A stretch of DNA of 64,000 bases from Fodinicola feengrottensis (lineage in GTDB: Bacteria > Actinomycetota > Actinomycetes > Mycobacteriales > HKI-0501). Where the stretch lies: assembly GCF_010993775.1 (NCBI RefSeq), contig NZ_WOTO01000037.1, positions 1 to 64,000 of the forward strand. Reading direction: 5' to 3'. A program made the translations under genes and the position numbers. Shown here one piece after another: positions 17,820-28,812 of the stretch (position 1 is its first letter; each line of letters begins with the position of its first letter). The notes below the pieces were generated by a model. The model saw only the letters and a program-made list of their open reading frames with translations, did not search any database and was not told the origin of the DNA.

Positions 17820-19549
17820 CGCGGTTGGCCTTCTGGCACGTCAACTTCGTCAGGCCCCACTTCAGCCTGCCCTGCTTCAGCGGGCATAGCTGGTGGTTCC
17901 TCGACCCGGGGAACCGGCGGCTCTTTGACGCGCGAAGCCAGTGGTTCCTCGACCGGCGCCGGCACCACCTTCACCGGCATGCCGTTCGGTGGCCCGCCGT
18001 TGATGGGACGGCATTGAGCGTCGAGATGGTGAGCGCTGGGGCACTGGGAGGTGAGACATTGAGCGGCACGACCTTCACCGGTACGGCCGATGCCGCCGCG
18101 GTTGGCAGGGCCCGCGCCAGGTTTTGCTCGCGGGCCGCTTTTACCCCTGCGGTGAACGAATCCAGGTCTTCGGCGAAGGAGCTGGGGCCGGTCGGATCGG
18201 GTCGCGGCGCTGGCCGGCCGTTGATGAGATGCGCGCCGATCGACCCGTCGTCGTCGGGCCTGTCCTTTTCGGCCGCTGGCTCGGGTTCTCGAACCGGCGC
18301 GCCATGCAGTCCGATCGGTCGCGGCGCGGAGGTCCGCAGGCTCATGCTTTCCCGCCGAGGCAGGTGATCCGGTTGGTCGGTGCTGGAATTCGTTGGCACG
18401 GCGGCCGAAGGCAGCGGCCCGACCGGCGAATCGTTGTCCACCACTGGCCGCGCCGGCGCGTGTCCGCCAGCGTGCCCACCGCTGGGAACACCGCTGGGAA
18501 CACCGCTGGGGACACCGTTGGGGACACCGGAAATCCGCTGGGGCGCGGGTCGGGCGGCGATGGGTGAGGTGAGATCCGGCCGCGGCAAAGCCGTCTCCGG
18601 CGGTGCCATCCGGCTGGTGCTTGGCCGCTGGATCAACGAAAGATGTGCGCCGCTCGGGCCGTTCAGATCGCCGTTGGCGGCGACATTGCGCGGCCAGCTG
18701 GTTTCCCGGTGCCGGCCCTGGCCGGCCGCGGCCGGGAACCCGGACGGCATCTCGCACAACAGCTCCGGCGGCACCAGCACCATCGCGACGGTGCCGCCGC
18801 CGGCGCCTGGCCGAGACGCCAACCGCACCCGGATGCCATGTTTGTGCGCCAGCCGGTGAATGATCGGAAAACCGGTGTGCCGGGCGATGTCCTCACTCAC
18901 CTCGGGAACCGGTCCGGCCAGCACCGCGTTGAGGTTTTCCACCCGGCGCGGGTCGATGCCGATGCCGGAGTCCTCGATTCGCATCATGATGCCACCGTTG
19001 TCAGCAGCAGATGGGCGCTGACGACGACGGTGGCGGGAGAGTACGACGTCGCGTTGTCGATCAGGGCGGCCAGCAGCCAGGCGACGTCTTTCGCCGCGTA
19101 CTCGACAACTCCCAGCTCGGCGACCCGGCCAATGCTCACCCGGGTGTAGTGCTCGATCGCCGATTCGGCTTCGCGGATGACATCCACCAGTGAGGACCGG
19201 TAGCCGCTGGGCTGGTCGTCCTCCACGCCGGCCAGGATTTGCAGGTAGCCAGCGACCCTGCGGAGCCGGGTGACGCCGTGGTCGACCCGGTAGAGGCGTT
19301 CAAGCGTGCTGGCGTCCTCCTCAGCCGCCTCCAGCTGGTCCAGTTCCGGCCGCAGGAGCTCCACCATGCTGAGCATTCGTAGGGCGAACTGGTGGCACAC
19401 CGTCGGCCAGGAAGCGTCCACCGGCCGTTCGGCGGGTTCCGGCTCGGGCCGCGGCACCACCAGGGTCGGATCCAGCCGGCGTGCCCAGCGCTGTCGCCAC
19501 CGGCTCACCACCCCTGCTCACCGGATCTTCCCAAGCACCAGTCCCGCAC
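17816..19549 (-). CDS. Conservon histidine kinase (CvnA-like), lacking a membrane sensor; frameshifted
   Basis: The N-terminal part holds the dimerisation helices (QLEAAEEDASTLERLYRVDH, GVTRLRRVAGYLQILAG) and the start of the ATPase domain (VAWLLAALIDNATSYSPATV). After a break near 18985 come the G1 box RIEDSGIGIDPRRVENLN and HTGFPIIHRLAHKHGIRVRL. A long Pro/Ala/Ser-rich tail follows, with a GVPSGVPSG repeat and further breaks near 17970. The usual N-terminal membrane and nitrate-sensing region is absent. A GTG at 19549 has AGGAGG eight bases upstream but needs one indel to join the body; otherwise the GTG at 19511 is the start. Confidence 0.78.
18478..18529 (-). repeat. 12-bp tandem repeat in the kinase tail
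   Basis: About four copies of a 12-base unit (accgctgggaac, with late copies changed to ggttgggg-type) encode GVP(N/S) repeats in the linker of the CvnA-like protein. The unit is a multiple of three, so copy-number change would keep the frame. This is a coding minisatellite, not a CRISPR. Confidence 0.7.
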
Positions 19550-19940
19550 CTGTCAAACCTCCTGGATCCCGGCCGGCTCTGTTGCACTGTTGACGTCGTA
19601 CTGCTGTCGAAGTTGTTCGGCTGTGACGTTTCTTTCGGTCCATCCAACCAGAGCCCGCCCGTGCGCCAGCCACTGCTGTTATGGTGTCGGCCGGCGATCA
19701 CGCAGTAAACCATCGGGCCGGGCGACACGCAATGCGCGGGCGCCATAGCCGATCTGTCCGCAGTCCCATAAAAGCCGGCCGGCGAACGGCGTGTCATCAC
19801 TCACCGTGTTGTTTATTCTTCGGGTCCTGCTAACAATGCATTTCGGAACGGCAATTCATCGACACTGGGTAATGTGCGGCAGTCGCCCTTTTCGGTTTTG
19901 TGAACCATGCGTCCCAGAGATATTGTGGCGGCCGCGAATT
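19550..19940. other. Gene-free stretch between the conservon and selB
   Basis: About 390 bases with no convincing gene on either strand. The right end holds the 3' side of selB and the left end the upstream region of the conservon, whose promoter should lie here. The A/T content is raised around 19790-19860, but I see no clear -35/-10 pair, terminator or repeat. Confidence 0.5.
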
Positions 19941-21750
19941 CTAGGCGTGAATGGTCGAATCGTCAAGATCAACTTCGCGTAGCCGTCGACGGTCGTCTGG
20001 CAGCCTTTCGGTGATGCGCAGGCGATCCAGGAATTCCAGCAGCGGCAGGGCCACCCGCCGAGTGGTGCCCAGCGCGCTTGGCGGGCTTCGCTGAGACCGA
20101 ACGGCTGTGGCAGGCCCCCGAGAACGCGGGCCGCGATGTGCGGTGCGTCCGGCAGCAGTACGACGCCGGCCGGCAGCCGCAGCAGGTAGCCGGCCCGGCT
20201 GGCGGCCGCGAGTTCGGCGTTGCCCAGGCCAAGCTCGGCCAGTCTTGGCGCGTCTGGCGCCGAAAAAAACGGGCTGGCCGCCAGCGCGTCGCGGACCGCT
20301 CGTACGGCTTCGGCCACTCGCGGCGGCAGAGTGGTTTCGGCCTCCTGTCGTACGACACCCTCGGCGACTCGCAGGCCGGCTCGCCGGAGCAGCTCGGTGA
20401 GGATCTCCCGGTCCGGTACGTCCAGCCGCTGCCGCAAAGTGTCCACCGCGATGCCGGCGGACAGCGGATTTTCGGCCTGCCAAGCCGATACCTCGGTGGG
20501 TGCCCGGCGGGACCAGCTCGGCAAGGCGGGCCGGATCGGCCCGCCAGTGGCTGATCGGCTCGCCGGCGAGCGGCAGACCGGCCCTGGTCAGCTCGGCGGC
20601 GAGCCGGAAACCGTGCTGACGCAACGTAAGTTCGCTGGCCGCTGCCGGCCGGCCGGACGACATCGCGGCCAGTACGGTGAGATCCGCGGCCCGGCTGGCG
20701 GCGGCACCGCGGCGGCGGAACTGCGCCGGATCGACCGCGAGAACGGTCGCGCCAGCGGCGATCTGGTGCCGGCCCGGGTCGCGGAGCAGCACCCGATCGC
20801 CGTACCGCACTGGCAAAGGGCGTTCCAGCGTCAGCCGAGCGGCAGTTTTTTCCCAACGGTCGCAACTGAACCGGCACCGCGGCCGAACCGAGGTGCAGCA
20901 CCAGCCGGCCCGGCAGGCGATCGGCTTCGGGCACCGCCACGTCGAGAGATGTGGCTGTCAGCCAACGATCCGGCGCGACCAGCGCATCGCCCGTACGTAC
21001 GTCGGCACGGTCGACTCCGCGCAGGTTGACCGCCACCCGTGCGGTCGCGGTGACCTCGTCGCGCGGCTCGCCGAGCGCGTGCAGGCCGCGGACTTTGCCC
21101 ACCTGGCCGGTAGCCGCGATCGACAGGGTGTCGCCGACCCGGACAGTGCCGGCCGCGAGCGTGCCGGTGACCACGGTGCCGGTGCCGCGCAGGGTGAAGC
21201 GGCGATCGACCCACAGCCGTACGTCGGCCTGCCGGTCCGGCGCCGGAAGTGCCTTGACCAGCTGGGAAATCTCGGCGCGTAGCTGGTCGAGGCCCTGCCC
21301 GGTGACCGCGCTGACGACCACAGTGGACAGTGCGCCGAGACCGCTGCGAGCAACGATGTCGAGAGATTGTCGGCGGGCCGGCTCCGGATCGGCGAGGTCG
21401 GCGCGGCTGATCACCAGCAGCCCGTGTCGCACGCCGAGGGCGTCCAATGCGGACAGATGCTCAGAAGACTGGGGCATCCAGCCGGCGTCCGCGGCCACCA
21501 CGAGCAGCGCGGCCGGCACCGAGCCGACGCCGACGCCAGCCAGCATCGTCGGCACGAACTTTTCGTGCCCCGGCACGTCGACGAAGGCCACCTGCTCGCC
21601 GTTTGCCAGCGTGGTCCAGCCAAAACCGAGCCCGATGGTGAGCCCGCGCCGGTGTTCCTCTTCCCACCGGTCCGGCTCCATCCCGGTCAAAGCCCTGACC
21701 AGGGTGGATTTTCCGTGGTCGACGTGGCCCGCGGTGGCGATGACGTGCAT
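19941..21750 (-). CDS. selB: Selenocysteine-specific elongation factor SelB, at least three frameshifts
   Basis: Carries Sec-tRNA to recoded UGA codons. The N-terminal GTPase is intact: GHVDHGKSTLVRALTG, DVPGHEKFVPTMLAG and ISRADLAD, followed by domain II (LWVDRRFTLRGTGTVVTGTL). After about 20870 the protein continues in other frames: VRYGDRVLLRDPG, then LRQRLDVPDREILTELLRRA and LLEFLDRLRITERLPDDRRR (C-terminal winged helices for mRNA binding). The ATG at 21750 overlaps the stop of selA (TGATG). Breaks are inferred near 20860, 20440-20520 and 20060. Repaired length is about 600 residues, normal for SelB. Confidence 0.9.
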
Positions 21751-23053
21751 CAGGTGACCGCGGCCGCCCGTACCGCCGCGGCCACCACCTTGTCCTGCGC
21801 GGCGTCCACAGTGGACAGATCGAGCAGGCACCGATCCTTGTCCGTACGCCCGACCACCGGCGGCTCGCCAGCGCGCAGCGCCGCGGTGAACCGGGCCGGC
21901 AAGCTGACCGCCGCGCTCGGCAGTCGTACGCCCGGAGCGCCGCCACCGCCGACCGCGGCCTCGGTTTGCACCGGCACTGCCGAAATTCCGCTCTCACGCA
22001 GCTCGCTGGCGAGCTTTTCGGCTCTGCCGAACAGATCCGATCGGGAGCCGATGAGCATCGCCGGCACCGGCGGCAGCGGGCCGCGCAGCGTCGCCTCCAG
22101 CGCGGCGAGGGTGAGCTTGTCCACTCGCAGGGCCCGCGCGGCCGGATGCCGGCGCAGCCGGTGCACGAGATCGGCCGCGCCGAACAACAGGCCAGCCTGC
22201 GGGCCGCCGAGCAGCTTGTCGCCGCTCGCGGTCACCAGCGCGGCGCCCTCGGCCAGCGCGGTGGCCACGTCCGGCTCGTCCGGTAGCAGCGGATGCGGCC
22301 GCAACAGGCCTGATCCGACATCCGCGACGATCGGCACACCCAGGCCGGCGAGCTCGCTTACCCCGACCTCACGGGTGAATCCGCTGACCAGGAAGTTCGA
22401 CGGGTGGACCTTCAGAACGAAGGCGGTCCGCTCGTTGATCGCGTCGGCGTAGTCGTCTGGCCGGCAGCGATTGGTGGCGCCGACCTCGCGCAGTTTCGCG
22501 CCAGTGCAGGCCAACAGCTCGGGGATCCGGAACCCGTCACCGATCTCCACCAGTTCGCCGCGGCTGATGACGATTTCCCGGCCGTCGCCGGCCAGCGCGA
22601 GCGCGACCAGCAGCAACGCGGCCGCATTGTTGTTGACCACGTGCACGCCACCAGCGGTCGGTACGGCGGCGGCCAGCGCCTCCAGCGCGCCGCGGCGCGC
22701 GCGGCGCGCGCTGGCCGGTCCGCAGGTCGAACTCGACATTGGTGACCCCGGCCGCCGCGGCGACCGCGTCGACGGCCGCCGCCGAAAGCGGCGCCCGGCC
22801 GAGGTTGGTGTGCACCAAAATGCCGGTGGCGTTCAGCACCGGCCGTAACCCGCTGGCATGACGGGGAAGGGCGTCCACCGCGGCCTCCACAATGGACTCC
22901 GGCGGAATTTCGCCCGTACGAGCGCGTTGTTGGGCGTCGACGACCGCTTTTTTTCACCAGCGGGTAGCCAATCCTGGCCACCGCCTTGACCAGCCGCGGA
23001 TCGGCCAGCACGGCGGCGTCTGTGCGCGGGATGTGCCGGCGCGGATCGGTCAT
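21750..23053 (-). CDS. selA: L-seryl-tRNA(Sec) selenium transferase, frameshifted
   Basis: PLP enzyme that converts Ser-tRNA(Sec) to Sec-tRNA(Sec). The start at 23053 gives MTDPRRHIPRTDAAVLADPR. After a break at the T7 run (22948-22954) it continues as LRPVLNATGILVHTNLGRAP and VTNVEFDLRTG. A second break near 22700 leads to VHVVNNNAAALLLVALALAG, GELVEIGDGFRIPELL, VHPSNFLVSGFTREV and the PLP-lysine segment SGDKLLGGPQAG. It lies directly between tRNA-Sec and selB, so selC-selA-selB form one unit. Both breaks look like sequence errors. Confidence 0.92.
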
Positions 23054-23072
23054 CGGGTGCCCTCAGTGCCGA

Positions 23073-23167
23073 TGGCGGAGGCGGACGGGAATCGAACCCG
23101 CCAGCGACAGTTCCTGCCGCTCAACGGTTTTGAAGACCGCGCCGGCCACCAGGCCAGATACACCTCC
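23073..23167 (-). tRNA. selC: tRNA-Sec (anticodon TCA)
   Basis: The minus strand from 23167 starts GGAGGTG and ends CGCCTCC-G-CCA, with an encoded CCA. The anticodon loop reads CTTCAAA (TCA), with stem CGGT/ACCG. The T arm is CGGG-TTCGATT-CCCG, and there is a long variable arm (GAGCGGCAGG...CTGTCGCTGG region). At 95 bases with a long extra arm this is the selenocysteine tRNA. The eighth acceptor pair expected for tRNA-Sec would be U-C, possibly a base error. It lies 19 bases before selA. Confidence 0.93.
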
Positions 23168-23207
23168 CCGATCCATCGGCCCATCATGGCACGCCCGGTG
23201 GGATTTT

Positions 23208-23270
23208 CGCGAGGGTGACGTTGTGGGGTGACAAATATGGGCATTCTGGCCCCACCACGTTACCCTCGCG
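23208..23270. repeat. Long inverted repeat between tRNA-Sec and selD
   Basis: Arms at 23208-23228 and 23250-23270 pair over 21 bases with two mismatches, around a 21-base loop. The outer sequence CGAGGGTGACGTT is nearly shared with the palindrome at 34971-35022. Its position between divergent selC and selD transcription units is unusual for a terminator; it would lie in the 5' region of selD. Confidence 0.6.
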
Positions 23271-23316
23271 GCTGGAAGGGGTGTGGTTAGCGCTACAACA
23301 GGGGCAGGATGGGGGG

Positions 23317-24334
23317 ATGACGGCTTCCTCGACCACGTATCGGCTGACTCAGTACGCGCACGGTGGTGGGTGCGCCTGCAAGATCCCGCCCGGGGAGCTG
23401 GAAGCGGTGGTGGCCGGGCTGATCGGTGATCCCGCGGTGCCGGCTGGGCAGACGACGGGGGAGTTGCTGGTCGGGCTGGATGACGGCGACGATGCCGCGG
23501 TCGTACGGCTGCAGGATGGGCTGGCCGTCATCGTGACGACGGACTTTTTCACGCCGGTGGTCGACGACGCGTACGACTGGGGGCGGATCGCGGCGGCGAA
23601 CGCGTTGTCCGATGTGTACGCGATGGGTGGCCGGCCGGTGGTGGCGGTGAACCTGCTGGGGTGGCCGCGCGAGGTGTTGCCGTTGGAGTTGGCGGCCGAG
23701 ACTTTGCGCGGGGGCCTGGATATCGCGCGGCAGGCCGGTTGCTACCTGGCGGGCGGCCACAGTGTGGACGATCCGGAGCCGAAATACGGGATGGCGGTGA
23801 CCGGGATCGGGGACCCGGCCAAGCTGATCCGGAACGACGCCGGCCGGCCGGGAATGGCGTTGTCGTTGACGAAACCGCTCGGTGTCGGGGTTTTGAACAG
23901 CCGGCACAAGGCAACCGGCGAGCGGTTCGAGCAGGCCATCGTGAACATGACCACACTCAACGAAAAAGCGGCCCAGGCGGCGCTCGAGGCCGGGATTGCC
24001 GGCGGTACGGACGTGACCGGCTTTGGATTGCTCGGGCACCTTTACAAGCTGGCCAGGGCCAGTGGCGTGACAGCGATCATCGACGCGGCCTCGGTGCCAT
24101 ATCTGGACGGCGCGAGGGACGCGCTCGCGGCCGGCTATGTCAGTGGCGGCACCAGGAGGAACCTGGACTGGGTCCGGGCCGCACACCGACGCGAGCGCGG
24201 TCGCCGAGTCGGAGGCGTTGCTGCTCGCCGATGCGCAGACTTCCGGTGGTTTGCTGCTGACGGGCGAAATTCCAGGCGCGCCGGTGATCGGCGAGCTGGT
24301 GGAGCGTCAGGAACACACCCTGATCATCCGGTGA
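23317..24334 (+). CDS. selD: Selenide, water dikinase (selenophosphate synthetase), one frameshift
   Basis: Makes selenophosphate, the selenium donor for SelA. The N-terminus contains the catalytic GGGCACKI (Cys and Lys), here with ordinary TGC cysteine codons, so SelD is not itself a selenoprotein. Further motifs are DDAAVVRLQDGLAVIVTTDF, ANALSDVYAMGGRPVVAVN, AGGHSVDDPEPKYG and GGTDVTGFGLLGHLYKLA. The frame breaks near 24165 and continues SEALLLADAQTSGGLLLTGE, the normal C-terminus. It is divergent from selC-selA-selB, completing the Sec machinery. Confidence 0.93.
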
Positions 24335-25864
24335 CTACATGACCGTACCGAGGTGCCAGGGCACGAACTCCTCGTCGCCGTAGCCCAGGGCCTCGCTTTT
24401 GGTCTGCTCGCCGGAAGCGACCCGCAGCACCTGGTCGAAAATCCGCTGGCCGAGACCGCCGACGGTGTCGTCGCCGTCCACGATGCCGCCGCAGTTCACG
24501 TCCATGTCTTCGCGCATGTGTTCGTAAAGTGGCGTGTTGGTGGCGAGTTTGAGGCTGGGCACACGGGTTTGCAGCCGAAGGCGGAGCCGCGGCCGGTGGT
24601 GAAACACACCACATTCGCGCCGCCGGCGACGATGCCGGTGACCGACACCGGGTCGTAGCCGGGAGTGTCCATGAAGACGAATCCTTTGCTGGTCACCGGT
24701 TCGGCGTATTCGACCACGTCCCGCAGGGTGGTGGTGCCGCCCTTGGCGACCGCGCCGAGCGACTTCTCCAGGATGGTGGTCAGCCCGCCGGCCTTGTTGC
24801 CAGGAGAGGGATTGTTGTCCATCGAGCCACGTTTTTTTTCGCGGTGTAGTCCTTCCACCAGTCGATCCGGCGAAGCAGTTTCTCGCCCACCTCGCGGGTG
24901 GCCGCCCGGCGGACGAGCATGTGCTCAGTCCCGTAGATTTCCGGGGTTTCGCCAACAATCCCGGTGCCGCCATGCCGGACCAGCAGATCGACGGCGGCGC
25001 CCAGCGCGGGGTTGGCGGTCAGGCCGGAGTACGAGTCGGAGCCGCCGCAGTTAGTGCCCAGCACCAGTTCGCTGGCCGGCACCGGCTCCCGCCGGGACCT
25101 TTCCGCCATCGGAAGCATTTCGGTCAGTCTGGCGACGCCTTCCCGGATCGTACGAGCGGTGCCGCCGAGCTCTTGAATGGTGGCCGACACCACCGCAAGA
25201 TCGGGTCGCAACTCGACATCGCCGGTGAGCTTGACGATCTCGTTGTCCTCACATCCCAGGCCCAGGATCAGAAAACCGGCGAAATTCGGGTGGGTCAGAT
25301 AGCCGCGCATAACCCGGCGCAGAACCTCGATACCTTCGCCGTCCGGCGCCATTCCGCAACCGGTGCCGTGGGTCAGCGCCACCACTCCGTCGACGTGCGG
25401 GAAATCTTCCAGTACGCCGGAAAACTGCATCTGCCGGGCGATCTGTTTGGCCGCGGTGGCCGAGCAGTTCACGCTGGTCAGGACGCCCAGGAAATTGCGG
25501 GTGCCGACGCGGCCGTCGGTGTGCGCCGGAAACCGGCGAAGGTGGCTTGCTGTGCCACCGGGAGGATTTCCTCGTCGCGCGCGTCGACGCAGAATTCGTA
25601 CGCCCGCTCGAATTCCCGGTATTCGAGGTTGTGCAGGTGGACATGCTCGCCGGCGGCGATATCCCGACCGGCGAAGCCGATAATCTGTCCGTACCGATGC
25701 ACCGGCGCCGAAGCGGGAAGTGCGCGGACCGCGATTTTGTGGCCACGCGGCACATCTTCCCGGGTCGTCACGCCGGGCATCACCTCGCTACCGGCCGGCA
25801 GGTCCCGCCGGGTGATGGCCACATCGTCGGTGTCCCGTAGGCGGATCAGGTCCGGAGAAGTCAT
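24335..25864 (-). CDS. UxaA-family hydro-lyase (altronate/galactarate dehydratase-like), three frameshifts
   Basis: The N-terminal SAF domain reads AITRRDLPAGSEVMPGV and GRDIAAGEHVHLHNLEY. The C-terminal domain has NCSATAAKQIARQM, HGTGCGMAPDG, GFLILGLGCEDN, GTNCGGSDSYSGLTANPALG, then FMDTPGYDPVSVTGIVAGGA and VNCGGIVDGDD. Members dehydrate sugar acids such as altronate or galactarate using iron. Breaks lie near 25490, at the T8 run 24832-24839, and near 24545. The ATG at 25864 is preferred over an upstream GTG. The exact substrate is unknown; the sugar-acid genes at 40.9-44.2 kb are not adjacent. Confidence 0.83.
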
Positions 25865-25881
25865 GCCTGTCACGCTATCCG

Positions 25882-26562
25882 TCAGTTTGCCCGTCCGGGC
25901 GGGGCGATCAGGCCGGATTCGTAAGTGACGACCACCAGCTGCGCCCGATCTCGTACGCGCAGCTTGCTCAGCAACCGGCCGACGTGCGTCTTCACCGTCC
26001 CAACGCCCAGTTGCAGGCGGTCGGCGATCTCAGCGTTCGACAGCCCGCGCGCGACCAGCATCAGCACCTCGCGCTCCCGGTCGGTGACCCCGCCGAGCTC
26101 ACGGGAGCCGACCAGCCGCTGGTCGGGCTGGCGGGCGAACGCGGAGACCAGCCGGCGCGTCACGGTCGGCGCGAGCAGCGCGTCACCGGCCGCGACCACT
26201 CGGATCGCGGCCAGCAGGTCAACCGCGGTGGTGTCCTTGATCAGGAACCCGCTCGCGCCGGCCCGGATCGCCGCGTAGACGTATTCGTCGAGGTCGAAGG
26301 TGGTCAGGATGATCACCCGTACGTCGGCGGTCTCCGCCGAGCGGCAGATGTGGCGGGTCGCCTCGATGCCGTCCATCTCCGGCATCCGTACGTCCATAAG
26401 GACCACGTCCGGGCGGTGCTCGCGGGCCAGCTCGACGGCTTCGGTGCCGGTGCCGGCTTCTGCGATGATGGTGAACCCGTCGGTCGCCTCGACCAGCATG
26501 CGAAAGCTGTCCCGCAGCAGCACGTGGTCGTCGGCCAGCAGCACCCGGATCGGCTCGGTCAT
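25882..26562 (-). CDS. NarL/FixJ-type response regulator
   Basis: A complete 226-residue protein. The receiver domain has the acidic pair (IRVLLADDHVLLRDSFRMLV), the phosphorylated aspartate in DVVLMDVRMPEMDG, and lysine in GFLIKD. The LuxR-type helix-turn-helix is at residues about 155-215 (LTDREREVLMLVARGLSNAE-like VTDREREVLMLVARGLSNAE, IADRLQLGVGTVKTHVGRLL). The kinase gene upstream overlaps it (ATGA), so they form one two-component system. Confidence 0.93.
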   Translation of the reverse strand: MTEPIRVLLADDHVLLRDSFRMLVEATDGFTIIAEAGTGTEAVELAREHRPDVVLMDVRMPEMDGIEATRHICRSAETADVRVIILTTFDLDEYVYAAIRAGASGFLIKDTTAVDLLAAIRVVAAGDALLAPTVTRRLVSAFARQPDQRLVGSRELGGVTDREREVLMLVARGLSNAEIADRLQLGVGTVKTHVGRLLSKLRVRDRAQLVVVTYESGLIAPPGRAN

Positions 26563-27760
26563 GATGCCTCGTACGGTAGGTGGGCGGACAGCCGAAAAGC
26601 GCCCTCACCGCGCGGTCCGGCGGCGAAGGTGCCGCCGAACATGGTGACCCGCTCGTTGATGCCGATCAGGCCGTGGCCGCCGGACGTACGAGCCGGCGTC
26701 CGCGGTTGGGGGGGCCGTCGTCGGTCACCTCGATGCGGACGCCGAGCTCGTCAGCGTCGACGTCGACGCGGCAATGCGTCGGGGCCGCGTGGCTGATCAC
26801 GTTGGTCAGCCCCTCCTGCACGATCCGATAAATCGACAGCTCCATCGCCACCGGCAGCGGGCCGACCGAGCGGACCACCAGGTCGACCTCGACCCCGGCG
26901 GACTCGGCCCGGTCGGCCAACTCGCGCACATCGGACAGGCCCACTACCGGGACCAGCTCGGCGCCGCTGCCGGTGTCGCTACGCAGGATGCCCAGCACCT
27001 TGCGGATCTCGCCGAGCGCGTTCCGGCTGGTCTCCTCGATGATCGCGAGTGCCGCCCGGGTCTCCTCCGGGCGTACGTCCGCGAGGTGGTTCGCGACCGT
27101 CGCCTTGACCGCGATCAGGCTCATGCTGTGCCCGACGATGTCGTGCAGCTCGCGGGCGATCCGCAGCCGCTCGTCCACCACCGCGTCCCGGGCCCGCTCC
27201 TGGACGATCCTGTCGGCGAGGAACCGGCGCCAGCGGATCAGCGTGCCCAGCCCCCAGGCGACCGCCAGCATCAGCCAGATGCCGGCGATCTCGCCGAACC
27301 CGTCCGACCGCTGCTGGGGCTCGACGGCTCGGCTGTAGAAAAGGAAAATCATCATCGCCGTGGCGAAGATGCAGATGGGCAGCACCGCGAAGGACCAGAT
27401 CCGGGGCGACCGGAGCGCGACCAGGTAAAGGGCGAGGGCGGTCGGGACGTACGCGATGAAGACCACTCCCTCGCTGACCACGGCGGTCGCCGTGACCAGC
27501 GACCCGGCGCACAGCACGAAGCAGAGGACCACCCGCGGCGACAGCCGGCGCACCGCGATCGGGAGGCCGACGACGAGCGCGGCCAGCCAACAGACCAACA
27601 CCGGCTTGGGCGATTCGTCGAGACCGGGTGGTTCCAGTGTCGCGTACGCGAGCAGGATCACCGCGGCGATCGCGGTGATCGCGTCCAGAACCAGCATCCG
27701 GATCTCGCGGCGGCGAGTCGCGGTTCGGGCTCGCGTCGGGGCGGGGAGCTGCACTCTCAT
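26559..27760 (-). CDS. NarL-family sensor histidine kinase, frameshift at a G7 run
   Basis: The N-terminal region has about five hydrophobic segments (AITAIAAVILLAYATL, VLVCWLAALVVGLPIAV and others). HisKA_3 carries the phospho-acceptor histidine in RIARELHDIVGHSMSLIAVK. The ATPase domain has YRIVQEGLTNVISHA and IEVTDDGPP, then breaks at the G7 run 26708-26714. In the other frame it continues GHGLIGINERVTMFGGTF and ends LPYEAS, its stop overlapping the response regulator ATG. The start at 27760 is a best guess; no strong ribosome site is seen. The signal is unknown. Confidence 0.88.
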
Positions 27761-27889
27761 GACGGTATCCGGCCTTACCTGCGTCGGCCTCTTACCGGAG
27801 GCGTCATCCTGCAGGCAGACCTCCCGGGTAAACATGGTAATTCCTTTATAACGTTAGATACCACCCGTTACCGTTTATAGCCCGCTTTG

Positions 27890-27995
27890 TAGATTTGTTC
27901 CCGGAAAATCACTATTAAATGTCGACCAAAACTATGGCAATTGTCACCGTCTCTCGCGTATGTTCCGCACGGGAGTTTCGAGAGAGGGAGGAAAC
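27890..27995 (+). promoter_or_regulatory. Upstream region duplicated before both GH25 genes
   Basis: About 100 bases before the first lysozyme start closely match 28960-29058 before the second: both contain TTATTAAATGTC, then AACTATGGC, ATTGTCACC, CTCGCGTATGTT, CACGGGAGTTTCGAGAGAG and a GGAGG ribosome site. TATTAAAT or TATGTT could be -10 elements. Conservation between the copies marks this as the promoter and leader; the regulator is unknown. Confidence 0.6.
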
Positions 27996-28808
27996 ATGAA
28001 GGGAAGTTTCGACCGGGTACGACGAGGTCGGTGGCGCGCACTTGCGATCGTCGGAGCCTCGGCCGCCGCTGCTCTGGTGGTCACTCTGGTCACCGTCTCG
28101 CCGGCCTCCGCGGCGCGCGCCGCCCGGGCCGGGGCATGAGGGTATGGCGGGCCCGCGGCCGGCGGTGTCCAACGCCGTGCAGCCAGCGGTGGCGGGCCTG
28201 CCCGGCATTGACGTCTCGAGCTACCAGGGCAGCATCAACTGGACCGCGGTGAAGAACGCCGGCATCAAGTGGGCGTACATGAAGGCCACCGAGTCGACGA
28301 CCTATTACGACCCGACATTCAATGCCAACTACGTGAATGCGTACCACGCCGGGGTTATCCGCGGCGCATACCACTTCGCCCAGCCGGGGCAGTCCAGCGG
28401 CGCGACGCAGGCGACGTATTTCGCCACTCATGGGGGTGGCTGGAGCGCGGACAACCTGACCCTGCCGGGGATGCTGGACCTGGAGGGTACGTGTGCCTCG
28501 GTGTCCTGGATTCGGACTTCTTCTACAACACGTACAAGGCAAAGACCGGTAGGGACGTGGTGATTTACACGTCCGCCAGCTATTGGAATTCGTGCACCGG
28601 CGGCAGCAGCGCCTTCGCGTCGCTCACTCCGTTGGACGTGGCCAGCTGGGGTGGTTCCAGCCCGGTCATGCCCGGTGGCTTCGGTGCGTACACGATGTGG
28701 CAGTACACCGATTCCGGTTCGGTCAGTGGCATCAGCGGTGCCGTCGACCGGGACACGTTCAACGGGCCTGACGCCCGGCTGCTGGCGCTGGCCAACAACA
28801 CTCCGTGA
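27996..28808 (+). CDS. GH25 lysozyme, first tandem copy, two frameshifts
   Basis: Secreted 1,4-beta-N-acetylmuramidase. The signal peptide is MKGSFDRVRRGRW then LAIVGASAAAALVVTLVTV. After a break near 28125 it reads LPGIDVSSYQGSINWTAVKN (catalytic Asp region), GIKWAYMKATESTTYYDP, RGAYHFAQPGQSSGATQA and LPGMLDLEG (catalytic Glu region). A second break near 28515 leads to YKAKTGRDVVIYTSASYWNS and GAYTMWQYTDSGSVSGI. About 90% identical to the second copy by eye, whose frame is intact. That supports reading errors here, although decay of one duplicate is possible. Confidence 0.85.
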
Positions 28809-28812
28809 TCCG

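Noticed and set aside
18478..18529. Short regular repeats as a CRISPR
   Set aside because: 12-base units without spacers inside a coding tail; no cas genes in the window.
23317..23400. SelD as a selenoprotein
   Set aside because: The catalytic position is a plain TGC cysteine codon in GGGCACK.
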